A stretch of DNA of 64,000 nucleotides, taken from the NCBI RefSeq assembly GCF_001618685.1, contig NZ_CP014342.1, positions 496,001 through 560,000 of the forward strand, in the 5' to 3' direction. Position 1 is the first letter of the stretch; every line of letters starts with the position of its first letter. Source of the stretch: Geobacillus subterraneus. Lineage in GTDB: Bacteria; Bacillota; Bacilli; Bacillales; Anoxybacillaceae. Made by a program: the position numbers and the translations under genes. The notes below the pieces were generated by a model. It saw only the letters and a program-made list of their open reading frames with translations, was not told where the DNA came from and did not search any database. Shown here piece after piece: positions 27,788-38,583 of the stretch.

Positions 27788-28749
27788 AATTTGAAAAGCC
27801 GCTTGTTGAGCTGCGCCGCAAAATTCAAGAGCTGAAAGAGTTTATGAAAACGGCGGACGTCGATTTGTCGGCGGAAATCGAGAAACTGGAGGCGCGGCTC
27901 GCCAAGCTTGAGAACGAAGTGTATGCGAACTTGACGCCGTGGGACCGCGTACAAATCGCCCGCCATCCGCAGCGGCCGACGACGCTTGATTATATTGAGC
28001 GGCTGTTTACGAACTTTCTCGAATGCCATGGCGACCGCTGCTTTGGCGATGATGAGGCGATCGTCGGCGGCATCGCCGATTATGATGGGCTTCCGGTGAC
28101 AGTCATTGGCCACCAGCGCGGCAAAGATACGAAAGAAAACTTGCGCCGCAACTTCGGCATGCCGCACCCGGAAGGCTACCGGAAGGCGCTCCGGCTCATG
28201 AAGCAGGCGGAAAAGTTTTCCCGTCCGATCATTTGCTTTATTGATACAAAAGGCGCCTATCCGGGCAAAGCGGCCGAAGAGCGCGGCCAAAGCGAAGCGA
28301 TCGCCCGCAACTTATTTGAAATGGCGGGACTGACGGTGCCGGTCGTCTGCATCGTCATCGGCGAAGGCGGAAGCGGCGGGGCGCTGGCGCTTGGTGTCGG
28401 CAACCACATTCATATGCTCGAAAACTCCACGTACTCGGTCATTTCGCCGGAAGGGGCGGCGGCCATCTTATGGAAAGATGCATCATTGGCGCAGCGGGCG
28501 GCGGAAACGATGAAAATTACCGCTCACGACTTAAAGACGCTTGGCGTCATTGATGAAATCATTCCGGAAGTGAAAGGCGGCGCCCACCGCAATGCCGACG
28601 AGCAGGCGAAAGAAATCGACCGCGTGCTGCGCGCTTCGCTTAAGCAGCTGCTGGCGCTCGACGGCGAGGCGCTCGTGGAACAGCGCTACGAAAAATTTAA
28701 ACAAATGGGCCAAGTCTCGTTTTTACAAGAGACGATTCGGGCAAGATAA
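27772..28749 (+). CDS. accA: acetyl-CoA carboxylase carboxyltransferase alpha subunit
   Basis: Partner of AccD in malonyl-CoA formation. The 325-residue protein has an N-terminal helical region (1-60) and the carboxyltransferase domain with [26 protein letters not shown] and [14 protein letters not shown] loops. GGAGGAGGGG inside the accD end serves as ribosome site. A terminator follows directly. Confidence 0.97.
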   Translation: MVAELEFEKPLVELRRKIQELKEFMKTADVDLSAEIEKLEARLAKLENEVYANLTPWDRVQIARHPQRPTTLDYIERLFTNFLECHGDRCFGDDEAIVGGIADYDGLPVTVIGHQRGKDTKENLRRNFGMPHPEGYRKALRLMKQAEKFSRPIICFIDTKGAYPGKAAEERGQSEAIARNLFEMAGLTVPVVCIVIGEGGSGGALALGVGNHIHMLENSTYSVISPEGAAAILWKDASLAQRAAETMKITAHDLKTLGVIDEIIPEVKGGAHRNADEQAKEIDRVLRASLKQLLALDGEALVEQRYEKFKQMGQVSFLQETIRAR

Positions 28750-28751
28750 GG

Positions 28752-28786
28752 AAAAAAGCTGTCTCCTTCTGTGGGACAGCTTTGTT
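28752..28786 (+). terminator. accDA terminator
   Basis: AAAGCTGTC at 28755-28763 pairs with GACAGCTTT at 28775-28783 with a T-rich tail. Confidence 0.82.
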
Positions 28787-28836
28787 CTGTTCAGAAAAAC
28801 TTGTTCGTGTAAGCCGTTTCAGCGAAGGCTTCCATA

Positions 28837-28865
28837 TTGTGTTCCGTAGTGGTTCATGGTACATT
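28837..28865 (+). promoter_or_regulatory. predicted pfkA-pyk promoter (extended -10)
   Basis: TTGTGT at 28837-28842 and TACATT at 28860-28865 are 17 bases apart, with TGG directly before the -10. Confidence 0.55.
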
Positions 28866-28920
28866 AGGAATGTTCAAGAGCGACAGACGTATGAGGTCGG
28901 ACGTGTTGAATTTGATGTAA

Positions 28921-29895
<975 letters not shown>

Positions 29896-29922
29896 TTCCC
29901 GAGGGGAAAGGAAGAAGAAACG

Positions 29923-31686
29923 ATGAAGCGGAAAACGAAAATCGTCTGTACCATTGGGCCGGCAAGTGAAAGTGTGGACAAGCTCGTACAGCTCATTGAA
30001 GCGGGAATGAACGTGGCCCGTCTGAACTTTTCACACGGCGATCACGAGGAGCATGGACGGCGCATTGCCAACATTCGCGAGGCGGCGGAGCGGACGGGCA
30101 AAACGGTCGCCATTTTGCTCGATACGAAAGGTCCGGAAATCCGGACGCACAATATGGAAAACGGAGCGATTGAACTGAAAGAAGGGGCGAAGCTCGTCAT
30201 TTCGATGAGCGAAGTGCTCGGCACGCCGGAAAAAATCTCGATCACTTATCCGGGATTGATTGACGATGTATCCGTCGGTTCGAAAATTTTGCTCGACGAC
30301 GGGCTGATCGGCCTTGAGGTCACTGCGGCCGACAAACAAGCCGGAGAAATCGTGACGACCGTTTTAAACGGCGGTGTGCTGAAAAACAAAAAAGGGGTCA
30401 ACGTCCCGGGCGTGCGCGTCAACTTGCCAGGGATTACCGAGAAAGACCGTGCTGACATTTTGTTTGGCATCCGCCAAGGAATCGATTTTATCGCCGCTTC
30501 GTTCGTGCGCCGGGCGTCCGATGTACTCGAAATTCGCGAGCTGCTTGAGGCGCACGATGCCCTCTATATTCAAATTATCGCCAAAATTGAAAATGAAGAA
30601 GGCGTCGCCAACATCGACGAAATTTTAGAAGCGGCCGACGGCCTGATGGTGGCCCGCGGGGATTTAGGCGTCGAAATCCCGGCTGAAGAAGTGCCGCTCA
30701 TCCAAAAGCTGTTGATCAAAAAGTGCAATATGCTCGGCAAGCCGGTCATTACGGCGACGCAAATGCTCGATTCGATGCAGCGCAATCCGCGGCCGACGCG
30801 GGCGGAAGCAAGCGACGTCGCCAACGCTATTTTTGACGGCACGGACGCCGTCATGCTTTCCGGGGAAACAGCGGCCGGCCACTACCCCGTCGAAGCGGTC
30901 AGAACGATGCACCAAATCGCGCTCCGCACCGAACAGGCGCTTGAGCACCGCGACATTTTGTCCCAGCGTACAAAAGAAAGCGCGACGACGATTACTGATG
31001 CCATCGGGCAGTCGGTCGCCCATACGGCGTTGAATTTGGATGTCGCCGCGATCGTCACGCCGACGGTGAGCGGAAAAACGCCGCAAATGGTGGCAAAATA
31101 CCGCCCGAAAGCGCCGATTATCGCCGTTACCTCAAACGAAGCGGTATCGCGCCGGTTGGCGCTCGTCTGGGGCGTCTATACGAAAGAAGCGCCGCATGTG
31201 AACACGACCGATGAAATGTTGGATGTGGCCGTCGATGCGGCGGTGCGTTCCGGTTTGGTGAAGCACGGAGACTTGGTCGTCATCACGGCCGGCGTGCCGG
31301 TCGGGGAAACCGGTTCGACGAACTTAATGAAAGTGCACGTCATCAGCGATCTTCTCGCCAAAGGGCAAGGCATCGGCCGCAAGTCAGCGTTCGGCAAGGC
31401 CGTTGTGGCGAAAACAGCGGAAGAAGCGCGGCAAAAAATGGTCGACGGCGGCATTTTAGTCACGATCAGCACCGATGCCGACATGATGCCGGCGATCGAA
31501 AAGGCGGCGGCGATCATTACGGAGGAAGGCGGGCTGACAAGCCATGCCGCCGTTGTCGGTTTAAGCCTTGGCATTCCGGTCGTCGTCGGGGTGACCAACG
31601 CGACAAGTTTGTTTAAAGACGGGCAGGAAATTACCGTCGACGGCGGGTTTGGCGCTGTCTACCGCGGCCATGCGAGCGTCTTGTAA
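29923..31686 (+). CDS. pyk: pyruvate kinase with C-terminal PEP-utilising-like domain
   Basis: Makes pyruvate and ATP from phosphoenolpyruvate and ADP. The 587-residue protein has the normal catalytic core ([24 protein letters not shown]; the [12 protein letters not shown] loop). It also has an extra domain of about 110 residues at the end that resembles the PEP-synthase phosphohistidine domain ([20 protein letters not shown]), as known for Bacillus and Geobacillus. It is second gene of the pfkA-pyk operon. Confidence 0.98.
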   Translation: MKRKTKIVCTIGPASESVDKLVQLIEAGMNVARLNFSHGDHEEHGRRIANIREAAERTGKTVAILLDTKGPEIRTHNMENGAIELKEGAKLVISMSEVLGTPEKISITYPGLIDDVSVGSKILLDDGLIGLEVTAADKQAGEIVTTVLNGGVLKNKKGVNVPGVRVNLPGITEKDRADILFGIRQGIDFIAASFVRRASDVLEIRELLEAHDALYIQIIAKIENEEGVANIDEILEAADGLMVARGDLGVEIPAEEVPLIQKLLIKKCNMLGKPVITATQMLDSMQRNPRPTRAEASDVANAIFDGTDAVMLSGETAAGHYPVEAVRTMHQIALRTEQALEHRDILSQRTKESATTITDAIGQSVAHTALNLDVAAIVTPTVSGKTPQMVAKYRPKAPIIAVTSNEAVSRRLALVWGVYTKEAPHVNTTDEMLDVAVDAAVRSGLVKHGDLVVITAGVPVGETGSTNLMKVHVISDLLAKGQGIGRKSAFGKAVVAKTAEEARQKMVDGGILVTISTDADMMPAIEKAAAIITEEGGLTSHAAVVGLSLGIPVVVGVTNATSLFKDGQEITVDGGFGAVYRGHASVL

Positions 31687-31704
31687 TGCGGTTGTCGACC
31701 AACG

Positions 31705-31739
31705 AAAACAGCCTTGGCCATAAGCCAAGGCTGTTTTTA
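31705..31739. terminator. bidirectional terminator between pyk and ytvI
   Basis: AAAACAGCCTTGGC at 31705-31718 pairs exactly with GCCAAGGCTGTTTT at 31724-31737; the stop codon of ytvI lies in the T tract. Confidence 0.93.
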
Positions 31740-32855
31740 TGAGACCGGCTTGCCGATGATAAAGCGCCAAATGTCGCGAAAGACGTTGGCGCTATGGAGC
31801 GTGCGGATGATGACGAGCGCGACCGGACCGGCGATCAGTCCGAGAAAGCCGAGCAGCTTGAAGCCGACAAACAAGGCGATGAGCGTCGCGAGCGGGTCAA
31901 GGCCGATCGATGAGGAGAGCACTTTCGGCTCCATAATTTGCCGTTGGACGAGAACGACGATATACAACACGCCGAGCCCGATCGCAAACGGGATGTCGCC
32001 GCTGACCGCCGCGTAAATGATCCAAGGAACGAACACAATCCCCGTCCCTAAGTAGGGCAAAATATCAACGAACCCGATGATCAAGGCGATCGTAATGGCG
32101 TAATCGACGCGCAAAATAAGCAAGCCGATCAGCACGATGACCGTCGTAATCGAAATGAGCGTCGCCTGCGCCTTAATAAAGCCAAACAGCGCCCGCTTCA
32201 AATCAAGAAACACCGTTTTTCCGCTCGTGCGGGCTTTCGCCGGCAGCCATTGCTGCACCATCCGCATGAGGCGATGCCAGTCTTTGCTGATGAAAAATGT
32301 CGCGAGAAGCGAAAAAATAAACACCGTCGCCGCGTTCGGCAGCCAGGCAAGAAGCTGCGGAATGTTTTGCAGCACGCGCTGGATAAATTCGCCGACCGTC
32401 GTCGCGATTTGCGTCCCGACCGCCTGGATGTTTTGCATAATCGTATCTTGTTGGTTAGCGTTTAAGCTTTTAAACAAGACCGCCAAGTCTTGATAGAGCG
32501 GGATGAGCTGATTGGCGGCAAACGACTCCATATACGCAATGAGCGCTTGGAATTTTTCCGGCACAACGTCGGCCAAGTATTGCGTTCCGGAAACGATTTC
32601 GGCAATTAACAGCGTCACGATTCCAGCGACGGCGGCAAACAGGACGATCAACGTAATGCTGACGGCGAGCCAGCGCGGCATTTTCGCCCTCCGCTCTAAA
32701 AAATCAACGAGCGGATTGATGAAAAGCGCGATAAAAAAGGCAATAATAAACGGGTACGTCACCGTCGAGACATAGTACGCGGCAATGGCGCCGAACACAA
32801 CGGCGGCGATGACAATGAGCAAGCGCAAAAAACGGTCGACATAGACTCGGGACAA
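31737..32855 (-). CDS. ytvI: AI-2E-type membrane transporter YtvI
   Basis: A 372-residue polytopic membrane protein of the AI-2 exporter-like family, with about seven to eight hydrophobic helices and a long soluble helical part (about 75-155). The conserved DILPYLGTG-like segment is present (FVDILPYLGTGIVFVPW). The transported compound is not known. The start is TTG at 32855 after GGGGGTG, since the open frame further upstream has no ribosome site. Position matches B. subtilis ytvI. Confidence 0.92.
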   Translation of the reverse strand: MSRVYVDRFLRLLIVIAAVVFGAIAAYYVSTVTYPFIIAFFIALFINPLVDFLERRAKMPRWLAVSITLIVLFAAVAGIVTLLIAEIVSGTQYLADVVPEKFQALIAYMESFAANQLIPLYQDLAVLFKSLNANQQDTIMQNIQAVGTQIATTVGEFIQRVLQNIPQLLAWLPNAATVFIFSLLATFFISKDWHRLMRMVQQWLPAKARTSGKTVFLDLKRALFGFIKAQATLISITTVIVLIGLLILRVDYAITIALIIGFVDILPYLGTGIVFVPWIIYAAVSGDIPFAIGLGVLYIVVLVQRQIMEPKVLSSSIGLDPLATLIALFVGFKLLGFLGLIAGPVALVIIRTLHSANVFRDIWRFIIGKPVS

Positions 32856-32948
32856 TGTTTCACCCCCAACGGTTCTCCATACTGATATATTACATGTTTC
32901 TTTACGAAGAAGCAAAAAGACAAGTTTCAGAGGAAAGGGCGGACGATC

Positions 32949-33404
32949 GTGAACGAACCGGTGTTGTTTTTGCTCTTGTTGCTGGCGATCGGGATGCTGG
33001 CGAAAAATCAGTCGCTCGTTATCGCCATTGCCGTGTTGCTGGCCATCAAACTGTTCGGCTTGGACGGGCGGTTGCTGCCGGCCATTCAGGCGAAAGGAAT
33101 CAACTGGGGGGTTACGGTGATTACGATTGCCGTGTTGGCGCCGATCGCCGCGGGAGAGATCGGTTTTAAGCAGCTCGTCGGCTCGCTGCAGTCGGCGGCA
33201 GCTTGGATTGCGCTCTTATCCGGCATTTTTGTGGCGCTAATTGCCAAAGGCGGCGTGACGCTTTTGGCCAATGATCCGCACATCACGGCGGCGCTCGTGT
33301 TCGGCACGATCATTGCCGTATCGCTGTTTCACGGGGTGGCAGTCGGGCCGTTAATTGGCGCAGGCATTGCCTATACGGTCATAAAAATGGTAGAATATTT
33401 TTGA
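32949..33404 (+). CDS. ytwI: DUF441 (UPF0756) membrane protein YtwI
   Basis: A 151-residue protein with four hydrophobic segments, very poor in charged residues, typical of the DUF441 family. Role unknown. The start is GTG after GGAAAGGGCGG. It sits upstream of citZ as in B. subtilis. Confidence 0.92.
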   Translation: MNEPVLFLLLLLAIGMLAKNQSLVIAIAVLLAIKLFGLDGRLLPAIQAKGINWGVTVITIAVLAPIAAGEIGFKQLVGSLQSAAAWIALLSGIFVALIAKGGVTLLANDPHITAALVFGTIIAVSLFHGVAVGPLIGAGIAYTVIKMVEYF

Positions 33405-33464
33405 AGCTGGGGCGAGAATCGTTATTCCTGTGTAATAATCTTTTGCCAAATGGATGCATTCCCA

Positions 33465-33493
33465 TTCACAAAAGTCTGATAATTGTTTATAAT
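33465..33493 (+). promoter_or_regulatory. SigA promoter of citZ
   Basis: TTCACA at 33465-33470 and a perfect TATAAT at 33488-33493 are exactly 17 bases apart, giving a leader of about 170 bases before citZ. I found no confident CcpA or CcpC box in it. Confidence 0.75.
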
Positions 33494-33672
33494 AATAGGC
33501 GTAAGCAAGTTTTCGGGTCAAGCAACACGCACGCTGCCGCAGCAGGGCGGCAGCCGGTGCGGCAATGTAAGCACTTTCGTGTGCGGATTTGTTTTTGCAT
33601 CCATTTCGAGCAAGCGCTCATCGGCCATCGGTCGTTATGGCCGGAACTTATGAAGAGAAGGGGAGATTGAAC

Positions 33673-34791
33673 ATGACAGTAACCCGTGGGTTAGAGGGAG
33701 TTGTGGCCACAACTTCAAGCATCAGTTCGATCATCGATGACACGTTGACGTATGTCGGTTATGACATTGACGATTTAGCCGAAAACGCTTCCTTCGAAGA
33801 AGTCGTTTATTTGCTCTGGCATCGGGTGCTGCCGACAAAAGAGCAGCTGGCGGAGCTGAAACAGCAGCTTGCTGAAAATGCGGCCATTCCGAACGAAATC
33901 ATTGAGCATTTTAAATTATATCCGATCGATCAAGTGCACCCGATGGCGGCGTTGCGCACGGCGATTTCGCTTCTCGGCCTCTATGATGAAGAAGCGGATG
34001 TCATGACGAAAGAGGCAAACTATCGGAAAGCGATTCGCCTGCAGGCAAAAATCCCGACGATCGTCACCGCATTCGCCCGCGTGCGCAAAGGATTGGAACC
34101 GGTTGCGCCGCGCCAAGATTTAAGCTTTGCCGCCAATTTCTTGTACATGCTTACCGGTGAGGAGCCGAACGAGATCGCGGAGGAGGCATTCAACAAGGCG
34201 CTCGTGCTTCATGCCGACCATGAGCTGAACGCGTCGACGTTCACGGCGCGCGTCTGCGTGGCGACGCTGTCAGACATTTATTCCGGCATCACCGCTGCGA
34301 TCGGTGCGTTAAAAGGGCCGCTTCACGGCGGGGCGAACGAAGCGGTCATGAAAATGTTGACGGAAATCGGCACGGTCGACAACGTTGAGCCGTACATCCG
34401 CGGAAAACTGGCCAACAAAGAAAAAATCATGGGCTTTGGCCACCGCGTCTACCGGAAAGGCGATCCGCGCGCCAAGCATTTGAAAAAAATGTCGGAAAAG
34501 CTGACGAAGCTAGTCGGCGAACCGCACTGGTATGAAATGTCGACGAAAATTGAAGAGATCGTCACATCGGAAAAAGCGTTGCCGCCGAACGTTGACTTTT
34601 ATTCCGCCTCGGTTTACCATTGTTTAGGAATCGATCATGATTTATTTACGCCGATTTTTGCCGTGAGCCGGACATCGGGATGGCTGGCCCATATTTTAGA
34701 GCAATACGACAACAACCGTCTCATTCGTCCGCGCGCGGAATACACCGGCCCGGGCAAGCAGGTGTACGTTCCGATCGAACAGCGCGGCTAA
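33673..34791 (+). CDS. citZ: citrate synthase
   Basis: Condenses oxaloacetate and acetyl-CoA, the entry to the TCA cycle. The 372-residue protein is a short, type-II-like Gram-positive citrate synthase. Active-site segments are visible: HADHELNAST, GPLHGGANEAV, and GFGHRVYRKGDPRA, with the final Asp in YSASVYH-region strands. AAGGGGAG precedes the ATG at 33673. It forms a cluster with icd and mdh in the same order as B. subtilis. Confidence 0.98.
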   Translation: MTVTRGLEGVVATTSSISSIIDDTLTYVGYDIDDLAENASFEEVVYLLWHRVLPTKEQLAELKQQLAENAAIPNEIIEHFKLYPIDQVHPMAALRTAISLLGLYDEEADVMTKEANYRKAIRLQAKIPTIVTAFARVRKGLEPVAPRQDLSFAANFLYMLTGEEPNEIAEEAFNKALVLHADHELNASTFTARVCVATLSDIYSGITAAIGALKGPLHGGANEAVMKMLTEIGTVDNVEPYIRGKLANKEKIMGFGHRVYRKGDPRAKHLKKMSEKLTKLVGEPHWYEMSTKIEEIVTSEKALPPNVDFYSASVYHCLGIDHDLFTPIFAVSRTSGWLAHILEQYDNNRLIRPRAEYTGPGKQVYVPIEQRG

Positions 34792-34801
34792 ACAAGTGGA
34801 C

Positions 34802-34834
34802 AAGGCGGTGAAGGCAAGTCCTTCACGCCTTTTC
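34802..34834 (+). terminator. hairpin between citZ and icd
   Basis: AAGGCGGTGAAGG pairs with CCTTCACGCCTT (one bulged G), followed by TTT. It may partially terminate citZ transcripts, giving citZ-only and citZ-icd-mdh messages. Confidence 0.6.
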
Positions 34835-34863
34835 AATAAAAAATGGCATTGGGGGTTTTACTC

Positions 34864-36135
34864 GTGACGCAAGGGGAAAAAATTACTGTCACCAATGGTG
34901 TGCTCAACGTTCCAAACAATCCGATCATTCCGTTCATTGAAGGGGACGGAACCGGCCCGGACATTTGGGCAGCCGCTTCGCGCGTGCTCGAAGCAGCGGT
35001 GGAAAAAGCGTACAAAGGCGAGAAGAAAATCGTCTGGAAGGAAGTGCTCGCCGGTGAAAAGGCGTATAAACTGACGGGCAGTTGGCTTCCGGATGAAACG
35101 TTGGAGACGATTCGTGAATACATAATCGCCATTAAAGGGCCGTTGACGACGCCGGTCGGCGGCGGCATCCGCTCGCTGAACGTGGCGCTCCGCCAAGAGC
35201 TCGACTTGTTCGTCTGCCTCCGCCCGGTCCGCTACTTCCAAGGCGTTCCGTCGCCGGTCAAACGGCCGGAAGATACGGATATGGTCATTTTCCGCGAAAA
35301 CACGGAAGACATTTACGCCGGCATCGAGTATGCGAAAGGCACGCCGGAAGTGAAAAAAGTGATCGACTTTTTGCAAAACGAAATGGGTGTGCGCAAAATC
35401 CGCTTCCCGGAAACGTCCGGCATCGGCATCAAGCCGATTTCTGAAGAGGGAACGAAGCGGCTCGTGCGTGCGGCGATCAACTATGCGATCGAACACGGCC
35501 GCAAATCGGTCACGCTCGTCCATAAAGGGAACATTATGAAGTTCACCGAAGGGGCGTTTAAAAACTGGGGCTACGAGCTGGCTGAACAAGAGTTCGGCGA
35601 TAAAGTGTTCACATGGGCGCAATACGACCGCATCGTTGAAGCGGAAGGAAAAGAAGCGGCGAACAAAGCGCTGGCGGACGCGGAAGCGAATGGCAAAATC
35701 ATCATTAAAGACGCCATCGCCGACATCTTCCTGCAGCAAATTTTGACGCGCCCGCGCGAGTTTGACGTCATCGCGACGATGAACTTAAACGGCGACTACA
35801 TTTCCGACGCGCTCGCGGCCCAAGTCGGCGGCATCGGCATCGCGCCGGGGGCGAACATCAACTATGAAACCGGACATGCCATTTTCGAAGCGACGCACGG
35901 AACGGCGCCGAAATACGCTGGCTTGGACAAAGTCAATCCGTCGTCCGTCATTTTGTCCGGCGTCATGATGTTTGAGCATCTCGGCTGGAATGAAGCAGCT
36001 AAATTGATTATTCAAGCCATGGAAAAAACGATTGCGTCCAAAGTTGTAACGTACGATTTCGCCCGCCTGATGGAAGGGGCAACCGAAGTGAAATGTTCGG
36101 AATTTGCTGATGCGCTCATCCGCAATATGGACTAA
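34864..36135 (+). CDS. icd: isocitrate dehydrogenase (NADP)
   Basis: Oxidative decarboxylation of isocitrate to 2-oxoglutarate in the TCA cycle. With the GTG at 34864 the protein is 423 residues, the same as B. subtilis Icd, and begins [14 protein letters not shown]. Phosphate/substrate segments [13 protein letters not shown] and the metal-binding [17 protein letters not shown] are intact. An in-frame ATG at 34843 would add seven residues but overlaps the ribosome-site region. It is followed 25 bases later by mdh. Confidence 0.97.
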   Translation: MTQGEKITVTNGVLNVPNNPIIPFIEGDGTGPDIWAAASRVLEAAVEKAYKGEKKIVWKEVLAGEKAYKLTGSWLPDETLETIREYIIAIKGPLTTPVGGGIRSLNVALRQELDLFVCLRPVRYFQGVPSPVKRPEDTDMVIFRENTEDIYAGIEYAKGTPEVKKVIDFLQNEMGVRKIRFPETSGIGIKPISEEGTKRLVRAAINYAIEHGRKSVTLVHKGNIMKFTEGAFKNWGYELAEQEFGDKVFTWAQYDRIVEAEGKEAANKALADAEANGKIIIKDAIADIFLQQILTRPREFDVIATMNLNGDYISDALAAQVGGIGIAPGANINYETGHAIFEATHGTAPKYAGLDKVNPSSVILSGVMMFEHLGWNEAAKLIIQAMEKTIASKVVTYDFARLMEGATEVKCSEFADALIRNMD

Positions 36136-36160
36136 CCATTTAAGAAGGGGATGGCAAACG

Positions 36161-37099
36161 ATGGCGATGAAACGGAAAAAAATTTCGGTCATTGGCGCCG
36201 GATTTACGGGGGCGACGACGGCGTTCCTTTTGGCGCAAAAAGAACTTGGCGACATCGTGCTTGTCGACATTCCACAGCTTGAGAATCCGACGAAAGGGAA
36301 AGCGCTCGATATGCTTGAGTCGAGCCCGGTGCTCGGCTTTGACGCAAACATCATCGGCACGTCGGATTACGCCGACACGGCGGACTCCGACATCGTCGTC
36401 ATTACGGCCGGCATCGCCCGCAAGCCGGGAATGAGCCGCGACGACTTAGTGACGACAAACCAAAAAATTATGAAACAGGTGACGAAGGAAGTCGTCAAAT
36501 ACTCGCCAAACTGCTACATCATCGTCTTGACGAATCCCGTCGATGCGATGACGTATACGGTCTTTAAGGAGTCGGGATTCCCGAAAAACCGCGTCATCGG
36601 CCAATCGGGCGTCCTCGATACGGCGCGCTTCCGCACGTTCGTCGCCCAAGAGCTGAACGTTTCAGTAAAAGACGTCACCGGGTTTGTGTTGGGCGGCCAT
36701 GGCGACGATATGGTGCCGCTCGTCCGCTACTCATATGCCGGCGGCATTCCGCTTGAAACGCTGATTCCAAAAGACCGTCTGGACGCCATCGTTGAGCGGA
36801 CGCGCAAAGGCGGCGGTGAAATCGTCAACCTGCTTGGCAACGGCAGCGCCTACTACGCGCCGGCTGCTTCGCTCGCCGAAATGGTCGAGGCGATTTTGAA
36901 AGACCAACGCCGCATTTTGCCGGCGATCGCCTACCTTGAAGGCGAATACGGCTATGAAGGCATCTATCTCGGCGTGCCGACGATCTTGGGCGGCAACGGC
37001 ATCGAGAAAGTGATCGAGCTTGAGCTGACCGAGGACGAAAAAGCGGCGCTCGCCAAGTCGGTCGAGTCGGTCAAAAACGTCATGCGCGTGTTAGAATAA
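36161..37099 (+). CDS. mdh: malate dehydrogenase (LDH-like type)
   Basis: Interconverts malate and oxaloacetate with NAD. The 312-residue protein belongs to the LDH-like malate dehydrogenase group. Features are the Rossmann loop [10 protein letters not shown] (about 11-20), an Asp at the end of strand two for NAD choice (VLVDIP), and [10 protein letters not shown]-like [14 protein letters not shown]. The catalytic His lies in [12 protein letters not shown]. The ATG at 36161 follows AAGAAGGGG. Last gene of the citZ-icd-mdh group. Confidence 0.97.
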   Translation: MAMKRKKISVIGAGFTGATTAFLLAQKELGDIVLVDIPQLENPTKGKALDMLESSPVLGFDANIIGTSDYADTADSDIVVITAGIARKPGMSRDDLVTTNQKIMKQVTKEVVKYSPNCYIIVLTNPVDAMTYTVFKESGFPKNRVIGQSGVLDTARFRTFVAQELNVSVKDVTGFVLGGHGDDMVPLVRYSYAGGIPLETLIPKDRLDAIVERTRKGGGEIVNLLGNGSAYYAPAASLAEMVEAILKDQRRILPAIAYLEGEYGYEGIYLGVPTILGGNGIEKVIELELTEDEKAALAKSVESVKNVMRVLE

Positions 37100-37106
37100 C
37101 GATAAA

Positions 37107-37138
37107 GCAAAAATTCGGGCATTGTCCCGAATTTTTGC
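37107..37138 (+). terminator. citZ-icd-mdh terminator
   Basis: GCAAAAATTCGGG at 37107-37119 pairs exactly with CCCGAATTTTTGC at 37126-37138. Confidence 0.92.
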
Positions 37139-37180
37139 GCCTTCTCTTTGAAAGCGTTTTCTATACAAAGGGGTGGGAAC

Positions 37181-37648
37181 GTGTTAAAAAAACGGAAGCT
37201 CGGGAGAACGATCGGGGAAATTCAACCGGGAGAAAAGCTTGTCTTCCAGGCGGCTATCGAAGATAAAGATTTGCTTCTTTATCTCGGGCTGACCGATGAT
37301 GCGAATCCGCTTTACATTCAGCATGACTACGCCTCACAGACGCCGCTTGGGAAGCCGATCGTCCCGTCCGTCATGCTGACGGGGATGATCACGTCAGCCG
37401 TCTCCAAATATTTGCCGGGTCCAGGAAGCTACATTACGCGTCAAGATATTCGCTTTCTCCGCCCGGTCTACCATTATGAAACGCTCGAATTTTTGCTAGA
37501 AGTGACAGAGGTCGACGAGGCGGGCCACTGTGTCACATTGACCGTGGCGGCGACACGCGGTGAGGAGACGGTGCTTGACGGAACGCTGTCCGTCTGTCCG
37601 CCGCATGCGCTGCCGCGCTTTGACGGCCGCGTGTTAGAGAATTTTTGA
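37181..37648 (+). CDS. MaoC-like hot-dog dehydratase
   Basis: A 155-residue single hot-dog domain of the MaoC/(R)-specific enoyl-CoA hydratase group. The substrate motif (LYLGLTDDANPLYIQHDYA, about 40-58) resembles the Asp-His catalytic pair region of R-hydratases, with Asp and His placed ten residues apart. The start is GTG after AAGGGGTGGG. It lies alone between terminators, between mdh and phoP. Acyl-CoA or acyl-ACP substrate unknown. Confidence 0.85.
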   Translation: MLKKRKLGRTIGEIQPGEKLVFQAAIEDKDLLLYLGLTDDANPLYIQHDYASQTPLGKPIVPSVMLTGMITSAVSKYLPGPGSYITRQDIRFLRPVYHYETLEFLLEVTEVDEAGHCVTLTVAATRGEETVLDGTLSVCPPHALPRFDGRVLENF

Positions 37649-37660
37649 CAGAAAGAGAAA

Positions 37661-37703
37661 ACGAGACTGCTCGGGACTGTTTTTCCAGGGCAGTCTCGTC
37701 CCT
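37661..37703 (+). terminator. first of two hairpins between the MaoC-like gene and phoP
   Basis: ACGAGACTGC at 37661-37670 pairs exactly with GCAGTCTCGT at 37690-37699 around a 19-base loop containing TTTTT. The T tract after it is weak. Confidence 0.55.
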
Positions 37704-37752
37704 TGTTGACAAAACGATCGTTATCCTCTCCGAAAACGGCAAACAAAGGGTT

Positions 37753-37809
37753 AGAGGCTGTTCTTCGCGGGTAAGCCGACCGTCGAAAGAACAGCTTCTT
37801 TCATTTTTT
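37753..37809 (+). terminator. second hairpin, with T tract, before phoP
   Basis: AGAGGCTGTTCTT at 37753-37765 pairs with AAGAACAGCTTCT around 37787-37799 (one bulge), followed by a T-rich tract. Two stacked hairpins insulate phoPR from upstream transcription. Confidence 0.7.
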
Positions 37810-37833
37810 GACGAGTTAAAGCACGAATTATGG

Positions 37834-37839
37834 TATGAT
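37834..37839 (+). promoter_or_regulatory. possible extended -10 promoter of phoPR
   Basis: TGGTATGAT gives an extended -10 (TATGAT at 37834-37839). TTGACG at 37808-37813 is 20 bases upstream, too far to be a normal -35. The start of phoP is 37 bases downstream. Confidence 0.45.
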
Positions 37840-37875
37840 AAAAACGGGAGATATTGGACGGAATGGAGGCGTAGC

Positions 37876-38583
37876 ATGGGGAAGAAAATTTTAGTTGTCG
37901 ATGATGAGCAGCCGATTGTGACGCTTTTGTCTTACAATTTGGAGAAAGCCGGTTTTCAAGTCGCCGTCGCCTACGACGGCGAAGAGGCGCTTGCCAAGGT
38001 GGCGTCTGAGCAGCCGGCGCTGATCATTTTGGACTTGATGCTGCCAAAGCTTGACGGTGTCGAAGTGTGCAAACAGCTCCGCCAGCAGCAAATCATGACG
38101 CCGATTTTAATGTTGACGGCGCGGGACGATGAATTTGACAAAGTGCTCGGCCTTGAGCTTGGCGCGGATGATTACATGACGAAACCGTTCAGCCCGCGCG
38201 AAGTCGTCGCGCGTGTGAAGGCGATTTTGCGCCGCACCGAGTTTGTCCCTGCGGTGGCCGAATCGGGCGAACGGATCGTCATCGGCGAGCTGGAGATTTT
38301 TCCGGAGCGATACGAAGCGGTGATCGGCGGCAAGCCGCTTGAGCTGACGCCAAAAGAATTTGAGCTGCTTCTTCACTTGGCGCGGCATAGAGGACGGGTG
38401 CTGACGCGCGATCAATTGCTCAGCGCGGTCTGGAACTACGACTTTGCCGGCGATACGCGCATTGTTGACGTCCATATCAGCCATTTGCGCGAGAAAATTG
38501 AGGAAGATACGAAAAAACCGGCGTACATTAAAACGGTGCGCGGCCTCGGCTACAAATTGGAGGAGCCGAAGCGGCATGAATAG
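37876..38583 (+). CDS. phoP: response regulator PhoP
   Basis: OmpR/PhoB-type regulator of the phosphate-starvation response, activated by PhoR. The 235-residue protein has a receiver domain with acidic Asp9/Asp10, phosphoacceptor Asp53 and Lys102-region TKPFSPRE. A winged-helix DNA-binding domain follows from about residue 130 (LTPKEFELLLHLARHRGRVLTRDQLL). GGAGG precedes the ATG at 37876. Its end overlaps the start of phoR by eight bases. Confidence 0.96.
   Translation: MGKKILVVDDEQPIVTLLSYNLEKAGFQVAVAYDGEEALAKVASEQPALIILDLMLPKLDGVEVCKQLRQQQIMTPILMLTARDDEFDKVLGLELGADDYMTKPFSPREVVARVKAILRRTEFVPAVAESGERIVIGELEIFPERYEAVIGGKPLELTPKEFELLLHLARHRGRVLTRDQLLSAVWNYDFAGDTRIVDVHISHLREKIEEDTKKPAYIKTVRGLGYKLEEPKRHE

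Noticed and set aside
33405-33672. CcpA or CcpC operator in the citZ leader
   Set aside because: Only partial ATAA/TTAT half-sites with wrong spacing were found; the promoter itself is clear but the operator is not.
34858-35739. 293-codon open frame on the minus strand inside icd
   Set aside because: It is a mirror of a highly biased GC-rich gene; no ribosome site, composition full of Arg/His/Phe runs, and icd is certain. The same applies to long opposite frames within pheS (60388-61311) and mutM (43141-44067).
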